Shown here: positions 1 through 9,924 of the stretch, one piece after another
How positions within the stretch are numbered: position 1 is the stretch's first letter
Layout: each line of letters starts with the position of its first letter
Assembly (NCBI GenBank): GCA_024704175.1
Contig: CP085629.1
Coordinates: 3,100,001 to 3,164,000, forward strand
DNA: 64,000 nucleotides
Source: Paenibacillus sp. P25
Lineage (GTDB): Bacteria > Bacillota > Bacilli > Paenibacillales > NBRC-103111
Reading direction: 5' to 3'
Notes under the pieces: model-generated
What the model was told of the DNA's origin: nothing
Database searches by the model: none
Seen by the model: only the letters and a program-made list of their open reading frames with translations
Made by a program: the position numbers and the translations under genes

Positions 1-941
1 TACCTTTTGGTTCTGGAACAAGATATAAGCTGTTACAAATTCCTTCTTGAAAACAAGATCCGGTTTGCCCTGGTACATCTTCGGCTGATCGCCTTTAAGC
101 TCGGTCAGGTCAACCTGATTTGTTTCATACATGTTCAGCGATGTGTTCGGATCCTTTACAACATTCACGGTAACCTTGGTCAGCTTGATGTTCGGCGCAT
201 CCCAATATTTATCGTTTTTCACCAAAACGATTTGCTGCTCGTGATCCCATTTTTCCATCTTGAACGGACCTGCGCCGAGAATCTTGTCCGCGTCCGCGCC
301 GTTCTTGTCACCCTGCTTCTTAACGAACGCTTCGTTTTGCGGGAAGAAGGTCGGCATCGACAATTGGTCGGTAAAGAAGGCAACCGGTCTTTCAAGCGTA
401 ATTTCAAGCGTTTTGTCGTCCTTCGCTTTGACGCCGAGCGCCGCTTTCTTCGCTTCCACCTCTTCCGGCTTCGCTTTATTCAGGTCGGCACCGCCTTTAA
501 TCCAGGACAGCATGGTAGCGTATTTCGCTTTCGTTGCCGGATCCAATGTCCGCTGGTAGGCGTAAACGAAGTCTTTGGCAGTCAGCGGGCCGCCGTCAGC
601 CCAAGTCAGTCCGTCGCGCAGAGTAATCGTGTAAGTCAAGCCGTCCGGAGAAATTTTCGGAAGCTCCTTAGCGAGTGCCGGCTGCGGTTTTCCATCCGCG
701 TCTAACCGGTACAAACCTTCGTTTACGGCATTCAGGATGGTAAACGACGGGTTCGTTGTAGCAATCGAGCTGTCGATGGCCGGCGGTTCCGCCGTCATAT
801 TGATCCGCGGCTCCTGAGCGGGTGCATTCTTGTTATCATTGGCCCCCCGGCCTGATTCTTACTGTTGTCCGAGCATCCAATCGCCGTGGTGCCGAGCATG
901 GCTGTCACGGCCGCCAGGACAAGAAGTTTATTCAACTTCAT
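1..941 (-). CDS. oppA: Oligopeptide ABC transporter substrate-binding lipoprotein (N-terminal part, frameshifted)
   Basis: This encodes the extracellular peptide-capturing lipoprotein of an Opp-type ABC importer; only about the first 310 residues are in the window and the gene runs off the left edge. The ATG at 941 follows GGAGGA. A signal peptide (KLNKLLVLAAVTAM core) ends in a lipobox A-I-G-C with Cys at residue 23. The mature part reads like the SBP_bac_5 family (INMTAEPPAIDSS, then TITLRDGLTWADGGPLTA, later ILGAGPFKMEKW). The frame breaks at the C6 run 843-848: one more C joins residues AGGP to NDNKNAPAQEP. Without it translation ends about 20 codons later. No permease or ATPase gene is visible in the window, so they must lie to the left or elsewhere. 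The family call is firm; the exact ligand is not known. Confidence 0.85.
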
Positions 942-981
942 AAACATCCTCCTTCAAAAAATATGTAAGCATATGGCAATT

Positions 982-1009
982 CTATGTCTTGTCAGATTAT
1001 ATGACATAG
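982..1009. promoter_or_regulatory. Dyad in oppA upstream region
   Basis: CTATGTC at 982-988 is mirrored by GACATAG at 1003-1009, with a nested TGTCA/TGACA pair inside. On the minus strand the dyad contains TATAAT, a possible -10 box about 50 bases before the oppA start, so it could be an operator. I see no good -35 box. The rest of 942-1195 is A/T-rich and holds no gene. Confidence 0.3.
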
Positions 1010-1195
1010 AAATCACACCATTACTACACTAATAGATAATATAGGATTCCAGTCAAAAAGTAAATAGCATGAAACCGTTACCAAATAGAAATTATACAAC
1101 CAACGGTTAATAAAATCCAGTAATTTTTATGGAATATCGAATAATAATTTACAATTTTATTTGGAATATTCCAAAATGAACCCCGACAAAGGAAA

Positions 1196-1216
1196 GGAGC
1201 CTATGGATTAGGCTCC
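1196..1216 (-). terminator. Terminator after ComFB-like gene
   Basis: GGAGCCT and AGGCTCC form a perfect 7-bp stem with a 7-base loop; on the minus strand it is followed by TTTCCTTTG. It lies 30 bases past the ComFB-like stop. Confidence 0.6.
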
Positions 1217-1247
1217 CATAACCGATCTATTTTATGCGTTAGGCCTA

Positions 1248-1519
1248 TTATAAATCCGACTTGCGGTCTGAATGGATGACTCTATCAATGGCATACGCCA
1301 GCTCTCGGTAAACATCCGTCTCGACCTGCATGCCCATTTGGGTTTTAGCCAGTACTTCCCCTTGGCGGTGGCTACGTATTTGGCCGGAATCCGGTTGAGC
1401 GTAATGGCCATAATATCGCTCTGCGCTTTCTCGCTGAGCTCCTGCAGGCCTTCCTGCTTCTGCATCAAGTCTTTAAGGCGACTTCTTACAACGTCTTCCA
1501 TCAAGTTATGTACGTTCAT
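1248..1519 (-). CDS. ComFB family protein (frameshifted)
   Basis: A 90-residue protein of the late-competence ComFB family, known from Bacillus comF operons but here standing alone. The start ATG at 1519 follows AAGGAG. The N-terminal half reads MNVHNLMEDVVRSRLKDLM and then DIMAITLNRIPAKYVATAKG, which is the family signature. The frame breaks at the C4 run 1358-1361; one extra C restores EVLAKTQMGMQVETDVYREL and the stop at 1248, the expected family ending. The zinc-binding Cys residues of some ComFB proteins are not present. No comFA or comFC is next to it, so a role in DNA uptake cannot be inferred from context. Cyanobacterial relatives bind c-di-nucleotides; whether this one does is unknown. 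Confidence 0.8.
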
Positions 1520-1533
1520 GAATGTTCTCCTTC

Positions 1534-1931
1534 TTATTGGATGATCATGTTTTTCCCGATTCCGATCACCAGCAGCAGCAAGTAGCAGGCGGACAGCACC
1601 AGAAAGCCGAGCCGGCTCAAGGTTCTGGCAATCTTAATCAGGTCGATCCGCCCCTTTAACCTGTTCTGCAGATTGCCTAGCGACCCAGCCGCCACCAGAA
1701 AGAGCAGCAAAGCAGGGTCCAGAGCAGCATCCCCGAACCGAATATATTCCGGCCCATGTAAGCTACCGACCCGATCAGGAACAGCGTCGTGATATCCATG
1801 CTGTAATGAGTTGATCTGCGCTTGTCGCGTGTAAACCGGTAAGCGATGAACCACGTGATGAAAAAAGCGACGAACGGAACCAACGCAAGGACCGCATAGA
1901 GCTGGTGAAGCCAATTCAGCAGCGTGCTCAT
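1534..1931 (-). CDS. DUF3397 family membrane protein (frameshifted)
   Basis: A protein of about 131 residues with four predicted membrane helices, matching the DUF3397 family that sits next to panE or bshC in many Bacilli. The first frame runs from ATG 1931 (MSTLLNWLHQLYAVLALVPF, then FLIGSVAYMGRNIFGSGMLL). It then breaks near 1707-1725, and the second frame continues with LLLFLVAAGSLGNLQNRLKG to IGIGKNMIIQ at 1534. One missing base, probably a T in the CTGCTTTGCTG stretch, accounts for it. It lies between comFB and panE on the same strand with short gaps and could be co-transcribed with panE. Function is unknown. Confidence 0.7.
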
Positions 1932-1961
1932 ACCAAATTCTCACCCGTTCCGTTATTGAAA

Positions 1962-2965
1962 TTAATCAGCCTGCGTTTCGTTTCTCCCGTCCAGAGCCTT
2001 CACCAACCGGTATACGGTTTCCGTGGCCTTCATGGGGTGCCCGACTTCCCCGCTAGGCGAAGCAGTTCGCCGGAAATCGCCTCGATTTCCGAACGCCGGC
2101 CGGCAAGCACGTCCTGCAGCATGGAAGATCGGTTCCCCGACGTGCTCCTGCATACCGTGAGAATCTGTTCCCACAAGTCGGTCGCCAGCTCGATCCCGAG
2201 TTTGACGGCCAAGGCTTCGCTTTCTTCAAACAACGTTCTCATGAGGATATAGGCGTCCTGCCGGGACGGCAGCTCCCCGTTGGTTACGCGCAGAATAGCG
2301 GTCAGAGGGTTGATTACGGCGTTTGTAAGTAATTTTTGCCAAACGCGGCTAGTGATGTTTTTCGACAAAGATGTACGGAATCCTGCAAGCTCCAGACAAT
2401 TCAGCCATTTTTTTTGTTCGGCAAGCGTATCCGGATCGCTCTCCCCTCCCGGACTGCCGAGCCAGGTCATCCCCCTGCCTGTATGGGCCACCTCCCCGGC
2501 TGCATGCTTCAGCGCGCCTTCGGTCGTGACCGACAGCCATATCCGGTTCAAGGCCACGCGCTGCGTCAGCTTCTCGACGTGACCGATGCCGTTTTGCAAA
2601 CAGACGATCCAAGTATCCGGCCCGGATATGCGTTCGATCAGGCCGACTAGTTCAGGCGTGATGGCCGTTTGCTTCACGGCGAGCACAAGATAGTGAGAAA
2701 ATGGACGGCTCTCCCCTGGCGACCGACCCGCCCCACTCACCGCCTGTTCCGCTTCCGCCGCCGTAAGAACCCGGAGCAGGTCCGAACCCCCTGCTTCAAT
2801 CCGGTGCCGTTCCTCTCCGTCTATCAATGTGAGGCCGGATTGCAGAAGCTCGTCCTTCTGCCGCTTCGTACGGACAATCAGCTCCGTCTTCCGACCCGAG
2901 AGCACGAGCCTGGAACAGAGCAGCAGGCCCATAGCTCCGCCTCCGATGATCGTTGTACGTATCAT
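1962..2965 (-). CDS. panE: 2-dehydropantoate 2-reductase (frameshifted near the end)
   Basis: Predicted NADPH-dependent reductase that converts 2-dehydropantoate to pantoate in pantothenate/CoA synthesis, a cytoplasmic enzyme of the PanE/ApbA family. The Rossmann motif GGGAMG is at residues 8-13 and the C-terminal domain has VWQKLLTNAVINPLTAIL with the family Lys/Asn region. ATG 2965 follows AAGGGAG; an upstream in-frame ATG at 3022 adds 19 residues with no homology and is less likely. The frame breaks at the C4 run 2048-2051; one extra C gives LRLAGEVGHPMKATETVYRL and the stop at 1962. The neighbouring RsfA-type gene matches the B. subtilis ylbO-ylbQ order, which supports panE over a paralogue. 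Confidence 0.85.
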
Positions 2966-3090
2966 AGAATACGCACTCTCCCTTTTGCACGTTTCCCTTA
3001 TCCTAGCATAGTTTCCGATCAATGAACAAAAGCCCTTCAGCCCGCCGACCGGCAGCGCTAAAGAGCTTTATCGCTTTCGAAACTTGCATT

Positions 3091-3738
3091 CTATTCGATT
3101 CGTTCCAGATTTCCATTCGGGTCCATCTTGAACTTGGTCTTGTTCTCGTCGTCCTCTTCCATCAGGAAAGCCAGCTTCCGGGCCCGGTCCATAATCTGGA
3201 TCAGCGCTTTGTAGTCGTCGTTCACCACACGATAATCCGTGGATACGTCGCTTACCTGGCGGCCCAATTCATCGTTCTCACTGCGGAGGCGCTCCAGTTC
3301 ATCCTGCTTCTCATTAAGCTCTTTCTCCAGCCGCCGGATGTGCCGGACCATCTCCTGATAGCTTCCCTTCCACTGTCTTAAAAAGCGAATAACGGCGTCA
3401 ATTGAAATTTCTTCCATTATTCCTTCATGACGGATTCCGCTTTCACCGAGCGCCGCGGCGGCCGGTCCGGTGGAAACCGAAGCAAAGGCGGCGACATGCT
3501 TGCGCTGTTGGCTCCGTTTTTGCCGCTGAGCCTTCGCTATTTGAATAGCCGCCTCGTATTTTTTCCGTACAAAGCTATTCCATCTGAAGCCGCATGCGGC
3601 GGCCGTCCTGCCGATTTTTTCCCCTACTTCCTCAAAAGCGGATAGCTGTGTGCTTCCTTCACGGATATGCCGCAGCGTCACCTCCGCTAAAATCAAATCA
3701 TCTTCTTCGCTCCATGCGTCTTGTCTAATCGCCGTCAT
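3091..3738 (-). CDS. RsfA/GerR-type prespore or mother-cell transcription regulator
   Basis: A DNA-binding regulator of about 215 residues of the RsfA family, used in endospore formation. The N-terminal Myb/SANT-like domain reads [20 protein letters not shown] and then [18 protein letters not shown]; a basic linker follows and the C-terminal half is a long coiled coil ([20 protein letters not shown]). ATG 3738 is 8 bases after AGGAGG; the preceding TTG at 3741 is too close. Position beside panE corresponds to B. subtilis ylbO (gerR), a sigma-E-dependent repressor/activator of spore coat genes, so GerR is the likelier orthologue. The frame is intact. Confidence 0.85.
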   Translation of the reverse strand: MTAIRQDAWSEEDDLILAEVTLRHIREGSTQLSAFEEVGEKIGRTAAACGFRWNSFVRKKYEAAIQIAKAQRQKRSQQRKHVAAFASVSTGPAAAALGESGIRHEGIMEEISIDAVIRFLRQWKGSYQEMVRHIRRLEKELNEKQDELERLRSENDELGRQVSDVSTDYRVVNDDYKALIQIMDRARKLAFLMEEDDENKTKFKMDPNGNLERIE

Positions 3739-3958
3739 CAAGCCGTCCTCCTAACCCCTGGGGTAATCGTCACTTTATGATGGGTGTTCATGAAATATTG
3801 CGTTACTTCATTTTTATGCCCATACTAGAGTTCATAGAATACTTTTCTAGTATTTTGTATTGCCATTTTTGCAGGACGTCATACATGTTAGCTCAGGAAA
3901 TCGGGCATGTTAAAATCAGCGCGTTTCAAAAAGACGAATTTTCGTCACGGATTGGACG

Positions 3959-3987
3959 TTTACACTATATGAAACAGAAGGTATAAT
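3959..3987 (+). promoter_or_regulatory. Sigma-A promoter of yqgY
   Basis: TTTACA at 3959-3964, a 17-base spacer, and TATAAT at 3982-3987, 43 bases before the yqgY start. The remaining 3742-3958 is A/T-rich with no convincing gene. Confidence 0.65.
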
Positions 3988-4030
3988 GTTGAATAGCAAT
4001 GTACGTGTGCAAAGAGAGGGGGATGCATGA

Positions 4031-4261
4031 ATGGACCGCATGTTTCGAGTTCTCGGCTTTTGGACGCTGGCAATCGGTTTAATGGCGCTTGCCGGTGATT
4101 TTATTCCAATGGCTTTGATTTTCTTCGCCCAAACGGCGATTTTCGTGCTCTTAGGATACATGAAATTGTCCGAACGCGCCTACATATTGATTTTCTGGGG
4201 GTACATGATCCTCTCGTTTACCGGCTTTACTTACTGGTCCTTCTTCAAAATGTCCGTTTAG
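4031..4261 (+). CDS. yqgY: DUF2626 family membrane protein (YqgY-like)
   Basis: A 76-residue protein with three predicted membrane helices. The sequence MDRMFRVLGFWTLAIGLMAL followed by FFAQTAIFVLLGYMKLSERA is the signature of the DUF2626 family, represented by YqgY in B. subtilis. ATG 4031 is preceded by AGAGAGGGGGATG. It has its own promoter and is followed at once by a hairpin terminator shared with the convergent methyltransferase gene. It is probably an inner-membrane protein conserved in Bacilli; its function is not known. Confidence 0.85.
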   Translation: MDRMFRVLGFWTLAIGLMALAGDFIPMALIFFAQTAIFVLLGYMKLSERAYILIFWGYMILSFTGFTYWSFFKMSV

Positions 4262-5434
4262 GACCGTCCGCATCTCGGCATGGACGCGAAAAGGTGAACC
4301 GCAGGTTACTGCGGCTCACCTTTTTTTGAATCAGCACCTTAAACAGCTCGCTCATCCCATCGCTCAGCAGCGACTGGCGGATGGCCCGGTTGCGCCGGGC
4401 CTCCGGCGAGAAGGGATCTCGTCCCTCATGATTCTGCAGCCTCCCGAGTAGACCGTTCTCGACCAGAAACTCCTTTTGCGTAAGCAGACGATAATCCTTT
4501 AGACCCGCCTGCTCCCCCATACGAATCAACGTACTGAAATTCACATGAGTAGTGATGTCCTGCTCCCCGCCAAAGCAAGCGGAGTATCGGAAGCGAGATG
4601 CTCCCGGTAACACAGCAGCGTGCCCTTCATCCGGTGAGCCCGGTAGAGCTCTTCCGCCGTATCGCCATAGTCTATCGTGAGCGACCAGCCGCTCTCCACA
4701 TGCCCTGCCGCATTCTGCAGCCAATGCCCGCCCGCCAGATTCACCTCAAACCGCTGCCCGTCCCGTTCAGGAATACCTTCCAGGCGGATATAACCCAGAA
4801 CTTCCGGGTTTGTAAGAGGCATCTTCCGCTCGACGAAGCTTCCCTCACCGGCGTCCCAAGCCACGCCAATCTCCAGCCACCCGGCTTCCCGCTCGTACTG
4901 AACAAGATGCACCGGCATGGCATCGATCAGCTCGTTGGACCATAAGACGGCATAGGGCCAAGGGTCTGCGGCCAAACCATTCCTCCGCCGACAAGAGCTC
5001 GACCCGACCCGCATGTGCAGCAAGCATTTCACGCTGCAGCTCCCGGTGATACCGGCTTGTTTCCACACCGATATACCGAATGTCCTTATACAGCTCCGGA
5101 CTTCGAATCTCAAGGGCATCCAGCACGTCTTTTGCCAGCTTGCCTGTGCCTCCGCCCCATTCAATCAGCGTCAGCGGGTAACCCCTTTGCTCCTCCCCCG
5201 GAAGAGAACGGATCCATTCCGCCAGCGTTTCCCCATCAAGCTTCCGATCGATGCGCTGGTATAAAAATCACCCGATTTTCCGAGCTTGGGTCTTCCATCC
5301 ATGTAATATCCCCATTCGGGATGATACAAACAATATTTCATATATTCGTAAAATGAAATCGCCCGCTCCGGCGAACGTTCAATCCGGCCGCGTAAGAAAT
5401 CGGCCAGGTCTTTCTTCCCCTGCCGTACCATCAT
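4245..5434 (-). CDS. MidA/NDUFAF7-type (DUF185) SAM-dependent methyltransferase (multiply frameshifted)
   Basis: A class I methyltransferase related to mitochondrial NDUFAF7, which methylates an arginine of complex I; the bacterial substrate is unknown. The N-terminus (FYEYMKYCLYHPEWGYYMDG, then KSGDFYTSASIG) is diagnostic, and the SAM motif IEWGGGTGKLAKDVLDAL follows. It needs at least three frame corrections: one C more at 5232-5235, one base near 4968-4985 before WPYAVLWSNELIDAMP, and one C more at 4565-4568 to reach GEQDITTHVNFSTLI. The family usually ends at FKVLIQ..KG; one more A in the A7 run near 4321-4327 would end it as VLIQKKGEPQ at about 4302, before the yqgY stop. As recorded it ends at 4245 and overlaps yqgY. 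Start by GGGGAGG before ATG ATG at 5434/5431. Confidence 0.8.
4293..4327. terminator. Terminator between yqgY and MidA-type gene
   Basis: GGTGAaCCGCAG pairs with CTGCGGcTCACC around a GTTA loop and is followed by seven T on the plus strand. It serves yqgY. The same hairpin lies inside the recorded 3' end of the convergent methyltransferase gene. Confidence 0.75.
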
Positions 5435-5520
5435 TACCGCCTCCCCAAAACACTACAGACAAACCGCCGCCCAGCCGATATAATAGAGTGGAGAAACCGA
5501 CTGGGGGAGAAGAAGACTTG

Positions 5521-6478
5521 TTTACAACGGAGAAAAACCTGCTACCGGCCGTCGCCCTCGGCTGTACTGTGCTGCTCGCGGCCGGCTGTACGGACCATCA
5601 GCGACTGAAGAAGGAAGTCGTTCAGGCCGCCCAGAAGCAGGAAGAGATTCGCAGCTATCATTTTACGGGCACCATGGATTTGAAGCTGGATCCCGCCCTG
5701 TTCCAAGGTGTGCCGCCGCTGACGGCAGGGATATTATCCCTGCTGAAGGAAAGCAGGATCGAATACGCGGGAGCGGCCTCTCTGACGGACGCCGTGCAAA
5801 TGGAAGCGGACATCAAGATCACGCCTAAAGGCGCCTCCGCACCGACCATCGTACCTATTCTCATTAAGGATAACAAATTGTATATGCAGTTGCCAGCCGT
5901 GAACAAACCGGACGAATATATGGCCTTCCCGCTGGATTCAACCGTTCCGGGCTCGCCAGCCGCAGCGGACCGGCTGAAGAATACCGGCCGCCTCACCTCC
6001 GCGCTAAGCGCCAAGCTGTTCGAAGGCCTGGATCCGAATTGGCTCGATACGGACAACAAGACAGAAACGCTGCCTGACGGTACGACGGGCAAGCATATCA
6101 AGCTAGAGATCAGCAGCAAGAATCAAAAAGCGGTCTGCGGATTACATGGCAAGCACCCTTCCCGCTCTGCTGAACGAAATTGTCACCAGCGGCCTCAGCT
6201 CGTCCTCCCAGGCAGATGTCTGGAAGAAGACGGCGGGCCAGCTGCAGGTAACGGCACCAACGACAATAAACCTGGTTATCGACGGACAAGGCTACATACG
6301 CAGGCAAACCGGCCTGCTGCATTTTTCCGCCGGTGCCGCGGCAGACAATACCATCGAATGGACTCAGGGACTCGACAGCATCAATCAGCCGGTCACTTGG
6401 TCCAAGGAAACGCCCAAGCAGGTCAGACCTCTGAACGAAATTTTGCGGCTCCTGCCCAAGCCGGCGCAGGGCAAATAA
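5521..6478 (+). CDS. Putative lipoprotein of unknown function (frameshifted)
   Basis: A secreted lipoprotein of about 318 residues. The proposed TTG start at 5521 is 8 bases after GGGGGAG; the signal peptide (KNLLPAVALGCTVLLAAGC) ends in lipobox L-A-A-G-C at residue 24. The mature protein has a coiled-coil-like start, then alternating beta-strand sequence (RSYHFTGTMDLKLDP, KDNKLYMQLPAVNKPDEYMA), resembling LolA/LppX-like or DUF6612-type folds found in many Bacilli. The frame changes at the A5 run 6125-6129: removing one A joins ISSKNQK to RSADYMASTLPALLNEIVTS and the stop at 6478. First of three plus-strand genes that all encode exported or unknown proteins. Family assignment is tentative. 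Confidence 0.6.
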
Positions 6479-6490
6479 GGAGAAGCCCGG

Positions 6491-6525
6491 GCTTTGCACC
6501 TCAAACGCAGGTGTAAAGCTTTTTT
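6491..6525 (+). terminator. Terminator after lipoprotein gene
   Basis: GCTTTGCACCT and AGGTGTAAAGC form an 11-bp stem (one G-T pair) followed by six T. It begins 13 bases past the lipoprotein stop. Confidence 0.8.
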
Positions 6526-6587
6526 GTCATGTTTTCCCTGCCGCGGCGATAATCTGTATGGAGAGGAAATGGGGGGACGAGCATGGG

Positions 6588-7704
6588 ATGAAGCGATGGA
6601 GCGTCTTACTGGTGTTACTGATCTGGTTGACCGCCGGGATGGCACCGGCAAGCATGCGCCGCAGACACCGCCGATAGCGACAAGGCCCTGCTGCAAAAAG
6701 GGCTTACCGTCTACGAAATCGATCAGGAACTGGGCCGTATCAGCCGGAAACAGGCGGAGCTTGCATCGCAGCTTACGGAAACCGGACAGCAGATCGCCGC
6801 GGCCGATAAGCGGACCGGCGAAACGAGACAGCATGCCGCCGCCGTCCTGCGGGCTTATTATATGGGGGACCGGGATTCGCTTTGGATGCTGCTGTTTACG
6901 ATCCGTTCCTTAACCGATGCCGTTTCCGTGTGGGAATATACGCAGATGATTCTCCGCACCGACCAGATGGCCTTGAAGAGTCATACGGAGGCTGTTCGGC
7001 GACTGAAGACGCTTCAGACACAGCTGAAGCAAACGGAGCAGGATCTCGAAGAATCGAAGAACCGCTTCTTAATGGAACGCGCCCGGCTGACGGCGCTGCA
7101 GCAGGAGCTGGATCGCGATTTATCCGCTTCCTCCGACGCAGAGCGGCTGCAGCGGCAGATGCAAGAGCTGAACGATCTCTGGAAAAATAAAGGGGTTCCC
7201 CTTTTTAAGTCCTATTTTCAAGCGTTGGCCAAGGCGATGCAGCAGCTTCCGGACATGCTGTCGGCCCCCGTCTCCGCTTCAACCGGATCCGCATCCGGTT
7301 CCAAGGCCGGCGGGCATTTGATCATGAACGGCTTGAATTATACCTTTGAGCTGTCCGACGTGGAGCTGAACGATTTTTTACGGCAGAAGAACGAGCTCTT
7401 CCGCAACCTCACCTTTCATTTTGGCGACAATCAGGTATTCGCTTCCGGCCGGCAGGACGGGATGGATATTTCCATCAAAGGGAGCTACCGGATGGCCGTT
7501 AAAAATGACGGCAAGCCTTATATCCGGTTCCAGTTGAATGAACTTAAGTTTAACGGTTACCTTCTGCCTCAATCGACAGCCGAGGAGTTGGAGCGCGATA
7601 TTGATCTCGGAATCTATCCGCAGAAAATCGCCCCTTTTCTCCAAGCAACAGGTGTGAAGCTCGAGGAAAACAAGCTCAGCATTTATTTAAAGCTGGCGCT
7701 GTAG
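6588..7704 (+). CDS. Secreted coiled-coil protein (frameshifted)
   Basis: An exported protein of about 370 residues. From ATG 6588 a signal peptide reads MKRWSVLLVLLIWLTAGMAP; the frame then changes between about 6645 and 6665 (one base too many) and continues CAADTADSDKALLQKGLTVY. Residues 30-200 form a long coiled coil containing HAAAVLRAYYMGDRDSLWML, similar to the N-terminal coiled coils of PcsB/EnvC-type murein hydrolase activators. The C-terminal 140 residues form a separate beta-rich domain (FELSDVELNDFLRQKNELFR, QLNELKFNGYLLP) with no peptidase motif. The architecture suggests a cell-envelope role; no function can be assigned. An upstream ATG at 6570 in another frame is not supported. 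Confidence 0.65.
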
Positions 7705-7724
7705 TTGCAGCAACCGGCTTTTTT
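7690..7724 (+). terminator. Possible terminator after coiled-coil gene
   Basis: AAGCTGG and CCGGCTT can pair (one G-T pair) around a 17-base loop, followed by T4 from 7721. The 5' arm lies in the last codons of the coiled-coil gene. Confidence 0.4.
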
Positions 7725-7762
7725 GCGGATAATTGGACTGTAACGATGAAAGGGGTCGCCGT

Positions 7763-8287
7763 GTGGATAACCCTGTACGCAAGTACGGATTGTTAATGGA
7801 TTTGCCGGAAGACAAGCGCGCCGGCTATTACGCTCAGGTCGTTAAAGCGCTCGCGGGACGGGCCTCCCTCTTTGACCGGGATAAGGAGCTGCTCATTTTC
7901 TCTTCGGCAGGCCATCGCGAAGAAGCGCTTCCCGTTATGGAGCAGTATGCGATACCCTGGGAGGAAATGGAGCTTCTCCTGCTCCCCACCAGTCTGCAGA
8001 TGGGGCCCACCTTCAGTGATTTCGGGTTTGTGAGCAAGCTGGAGCATCCTTATGTCTATGCCGATCAAGCCGCCGTCTTTTGTTTGAGAGCCGCTTCAGT
8101 CGCCGGGGCCAGAACCGCAGAGCCCGACCAAGCGTATGCCCAGCTGGAGGAGCATTTGCTCGGGTGGTATCCGGCCGGAGACCATACACGAGCTTATGTA
8201 ACCGAAGTGCAGCACCGGGAGCTGATGGAGCGGATTGCCGCCGCCTACGGCTGCGCTGTGGAGTGGATCGAGCCTGTGGACTTATGA
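7763..8287 (+). CDS. Hypothetical protein, soluble
   Basis: I do not recognise this protein of about 174 residues. The GTG at 7763 is 8 bases after AAAGGGG and is the preferred start; an in-frame ATG at 7733 lacks a site and ATG 7796 would shorten it by 11. It has no signal peptide or membrane segment, is acidic and aromatic-rich (EEMELLLLPTSLQMGPTF, EHLLGWYPAGDHTRAYVTEV) and looks globular. The frame is intact. It ends just before a symmetric terminator that it shares with the convergent ylaK. Confidence 0.6.
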   Translation: MDNPVRKYGLLMDLPEDKRAGYYAQVVKALAGRASLFDRDKELLIFSSAGHREEALPVMEQYAIPWEEMELLLLPTSLQMGPTFSDFGFVSKLEHPYVYADQAAVFCLRAASVAGARTAEPDQAYAQLEEHLLGWYPAGDHTRAYVTEVQHRELMERIAAAYGCAVEWIEPVDL

Positions 8288-8293
8288 GTTATT

Positions 8294-8328
8294 AAAGCGG
8301 CGCCGCCCTCCCGGGCAGCGCCGCTTTT
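8294..8328. terminator. Bidirectional terminator
   Basis: AAAGCGGCG and CGCCGCTTTT form a GC-rich stem with T-runs on both strands, between the unknown plus-strand gene and the end of ylaK. Confidence 0.8.
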
Positions 8329-8338
8329 CGTTATAATC

Positions 8339-9673
8339 CTACAGCAGATCGGCCGCCAGCTGTGCCAGATGCGAGCGTTCGCCCCGTTCCAGCATGATAT
8401 GGCCGCTGATGCTCTGCTCCTTAAATCGCTCAACCACATAAGACAGGCCATTGCTCGAAGCATCCAGGTAAGGATGGTCGATTTGCTCCGGATCGCCGAG
8501 CAGTACGATTTTGCTTCCTTCCCCGACCCGTGAGACAATGGTTTTGACTTCATGCTTGGACAGGTTCTGCGCTTCGTCAATGATGATGAACTGCCCCGGA
8601 ATGGAGCGGCCGCGGATATACGTGAGCGCTTCGACCTGAATGCTGCCGAGACCGGCCAATATTTTATCGATATCCCCCGGTTTCTTGGTGTCGAACAGAA
8701 ATTCCAGATTATCGTAAATCGGCTGCATCCACGGACGCAGCTTCTCATCTTTCTCCCCGGTAAAAATCCGATATCCTTGCCCATCGGCACGACGGGACGG
8801 GCGATCAGCGGCTTCTTGTATTTCCGTTCGTCCTCCACCTTCATCAGCCCGGCCGCCAGCGTAAGCGGCGTCTTCCCGGTACCCGCTTTGCCGGTGAGCG
8901 TGACCAACGGGATATCGTCATTGAGCAGCAGCTCGAGCGCCATCCGCTGTTGTGCGTTTCGGGCGGCAATTCCCCATATCGGCTCGTTGCTCAGAAACAG
9001 CGGCTCCAGCTTTTTACCGTCCGCCGAAGCTTTCAGAAGCGCCGATTTGCTCGAGCCCATCTCATCCTTCAAAATAACGAACTCATGCGGATGCACCTGA
9101 TATCCCAAATTCAAGGAAGCGACATGGAGATGGCGATACGTATAAAATTCGTCGATGATCGAAGGATGAACGTGAAGCGTCAAATACCCCATATAGAGAT
9201 CGCCGGGGACGTTGACCACCCGGTCCGTTAAATAATCCTGCGCGGTAATTCCCAGCACGTCCGCCTTAATCCGCACCAGCACATCCTTGCTGACCAAGAT
9301 GACGGGACGCTGTTCTTCTTTATCCTTTTCCTCCAGATGATAATTGAGCGCCACCGCCAAAATCCGATTGTCGTTGGTTACTTCTGCAAACACTTCCTGC
9401 AGCTTCGCGAAGCTGCGGTGGTTCAGCTCGACCTTCAGTCTTCCTCCATTCGGCAAATCTGTTCCTTCATAGAGCCGGCCTTCATTCCGCATGCCCGTCC
9501 AGCATCCGCGAAATTTGTCTGGCGTTGCGGCCGAGCTCGTCGGCATTGCGTTTCTTGGAATCGATCTCCTCCAGTACGATAGCGGGGATAATCACTTCAT
9601 TGTCCTCAAAGGCAAAGATAGCGTTCGGGTCCTGCAGCAATACATTGGTATCCAGTACATAAATTTTTCTCAT
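8339..9673 (-). CDS. ylaK: PIN-PhoH family RNase/ATPase, YlaK-like (frameshifted)
   Basis: A cytoplasmic protein of about 443 residues joining an N-terminal PIN nuclease domain (VLDTNVLLQDPNAIFAF, acidic residues D7 and later E/D) with a C-terminal PhoH-type ATPase (Walker A GKAGTGKT, Walker B FIIIDEAQN, then LLGDPEQIDHPY). This is the YlaK architecture; relatives act on RNA. Two breaks: near 9484-9486, where removing one base joins RMLDG to MRNEGRLYEG, and at the C4 run 8755-8758, where one more C joins FLPG to EKDEKLRPWMQPIYDN. ATG 9673 follows GGGAGGGGA. It is divergent from ylaJ, which is its neighbour in B. subtilis as well. Confidence 0.9.
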
Positions 9674-9924
9674 ATGAGTCCCCTCCCAGGTCCGGTGGTT
9701 GGCTTCTATCTATCTCAGAACTGCAATATCGCAATCTCACAGGCGATTAACCGGTAAGACGAGCAATATGCCTTGTATCCCGAACGGATCTATCAGGGTG
9801 GCCTTCTCCTTACTCGGAGCATACGAACCACGGCGAGTAAACGACATTGCCCTGTGATACATAAGAAGCGGCAAGTAAGGACAAACTAGCCAAAGCAGGT
9901 TAGATATAGAAAGGACGATGAACG

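Noticed and set aside
3777..3986. A 69-residue plus-strand open frame before yqgY
   Set aside because: It overlaps the yqgY promoter, has no clear ribosome site and no recognisable sequence.
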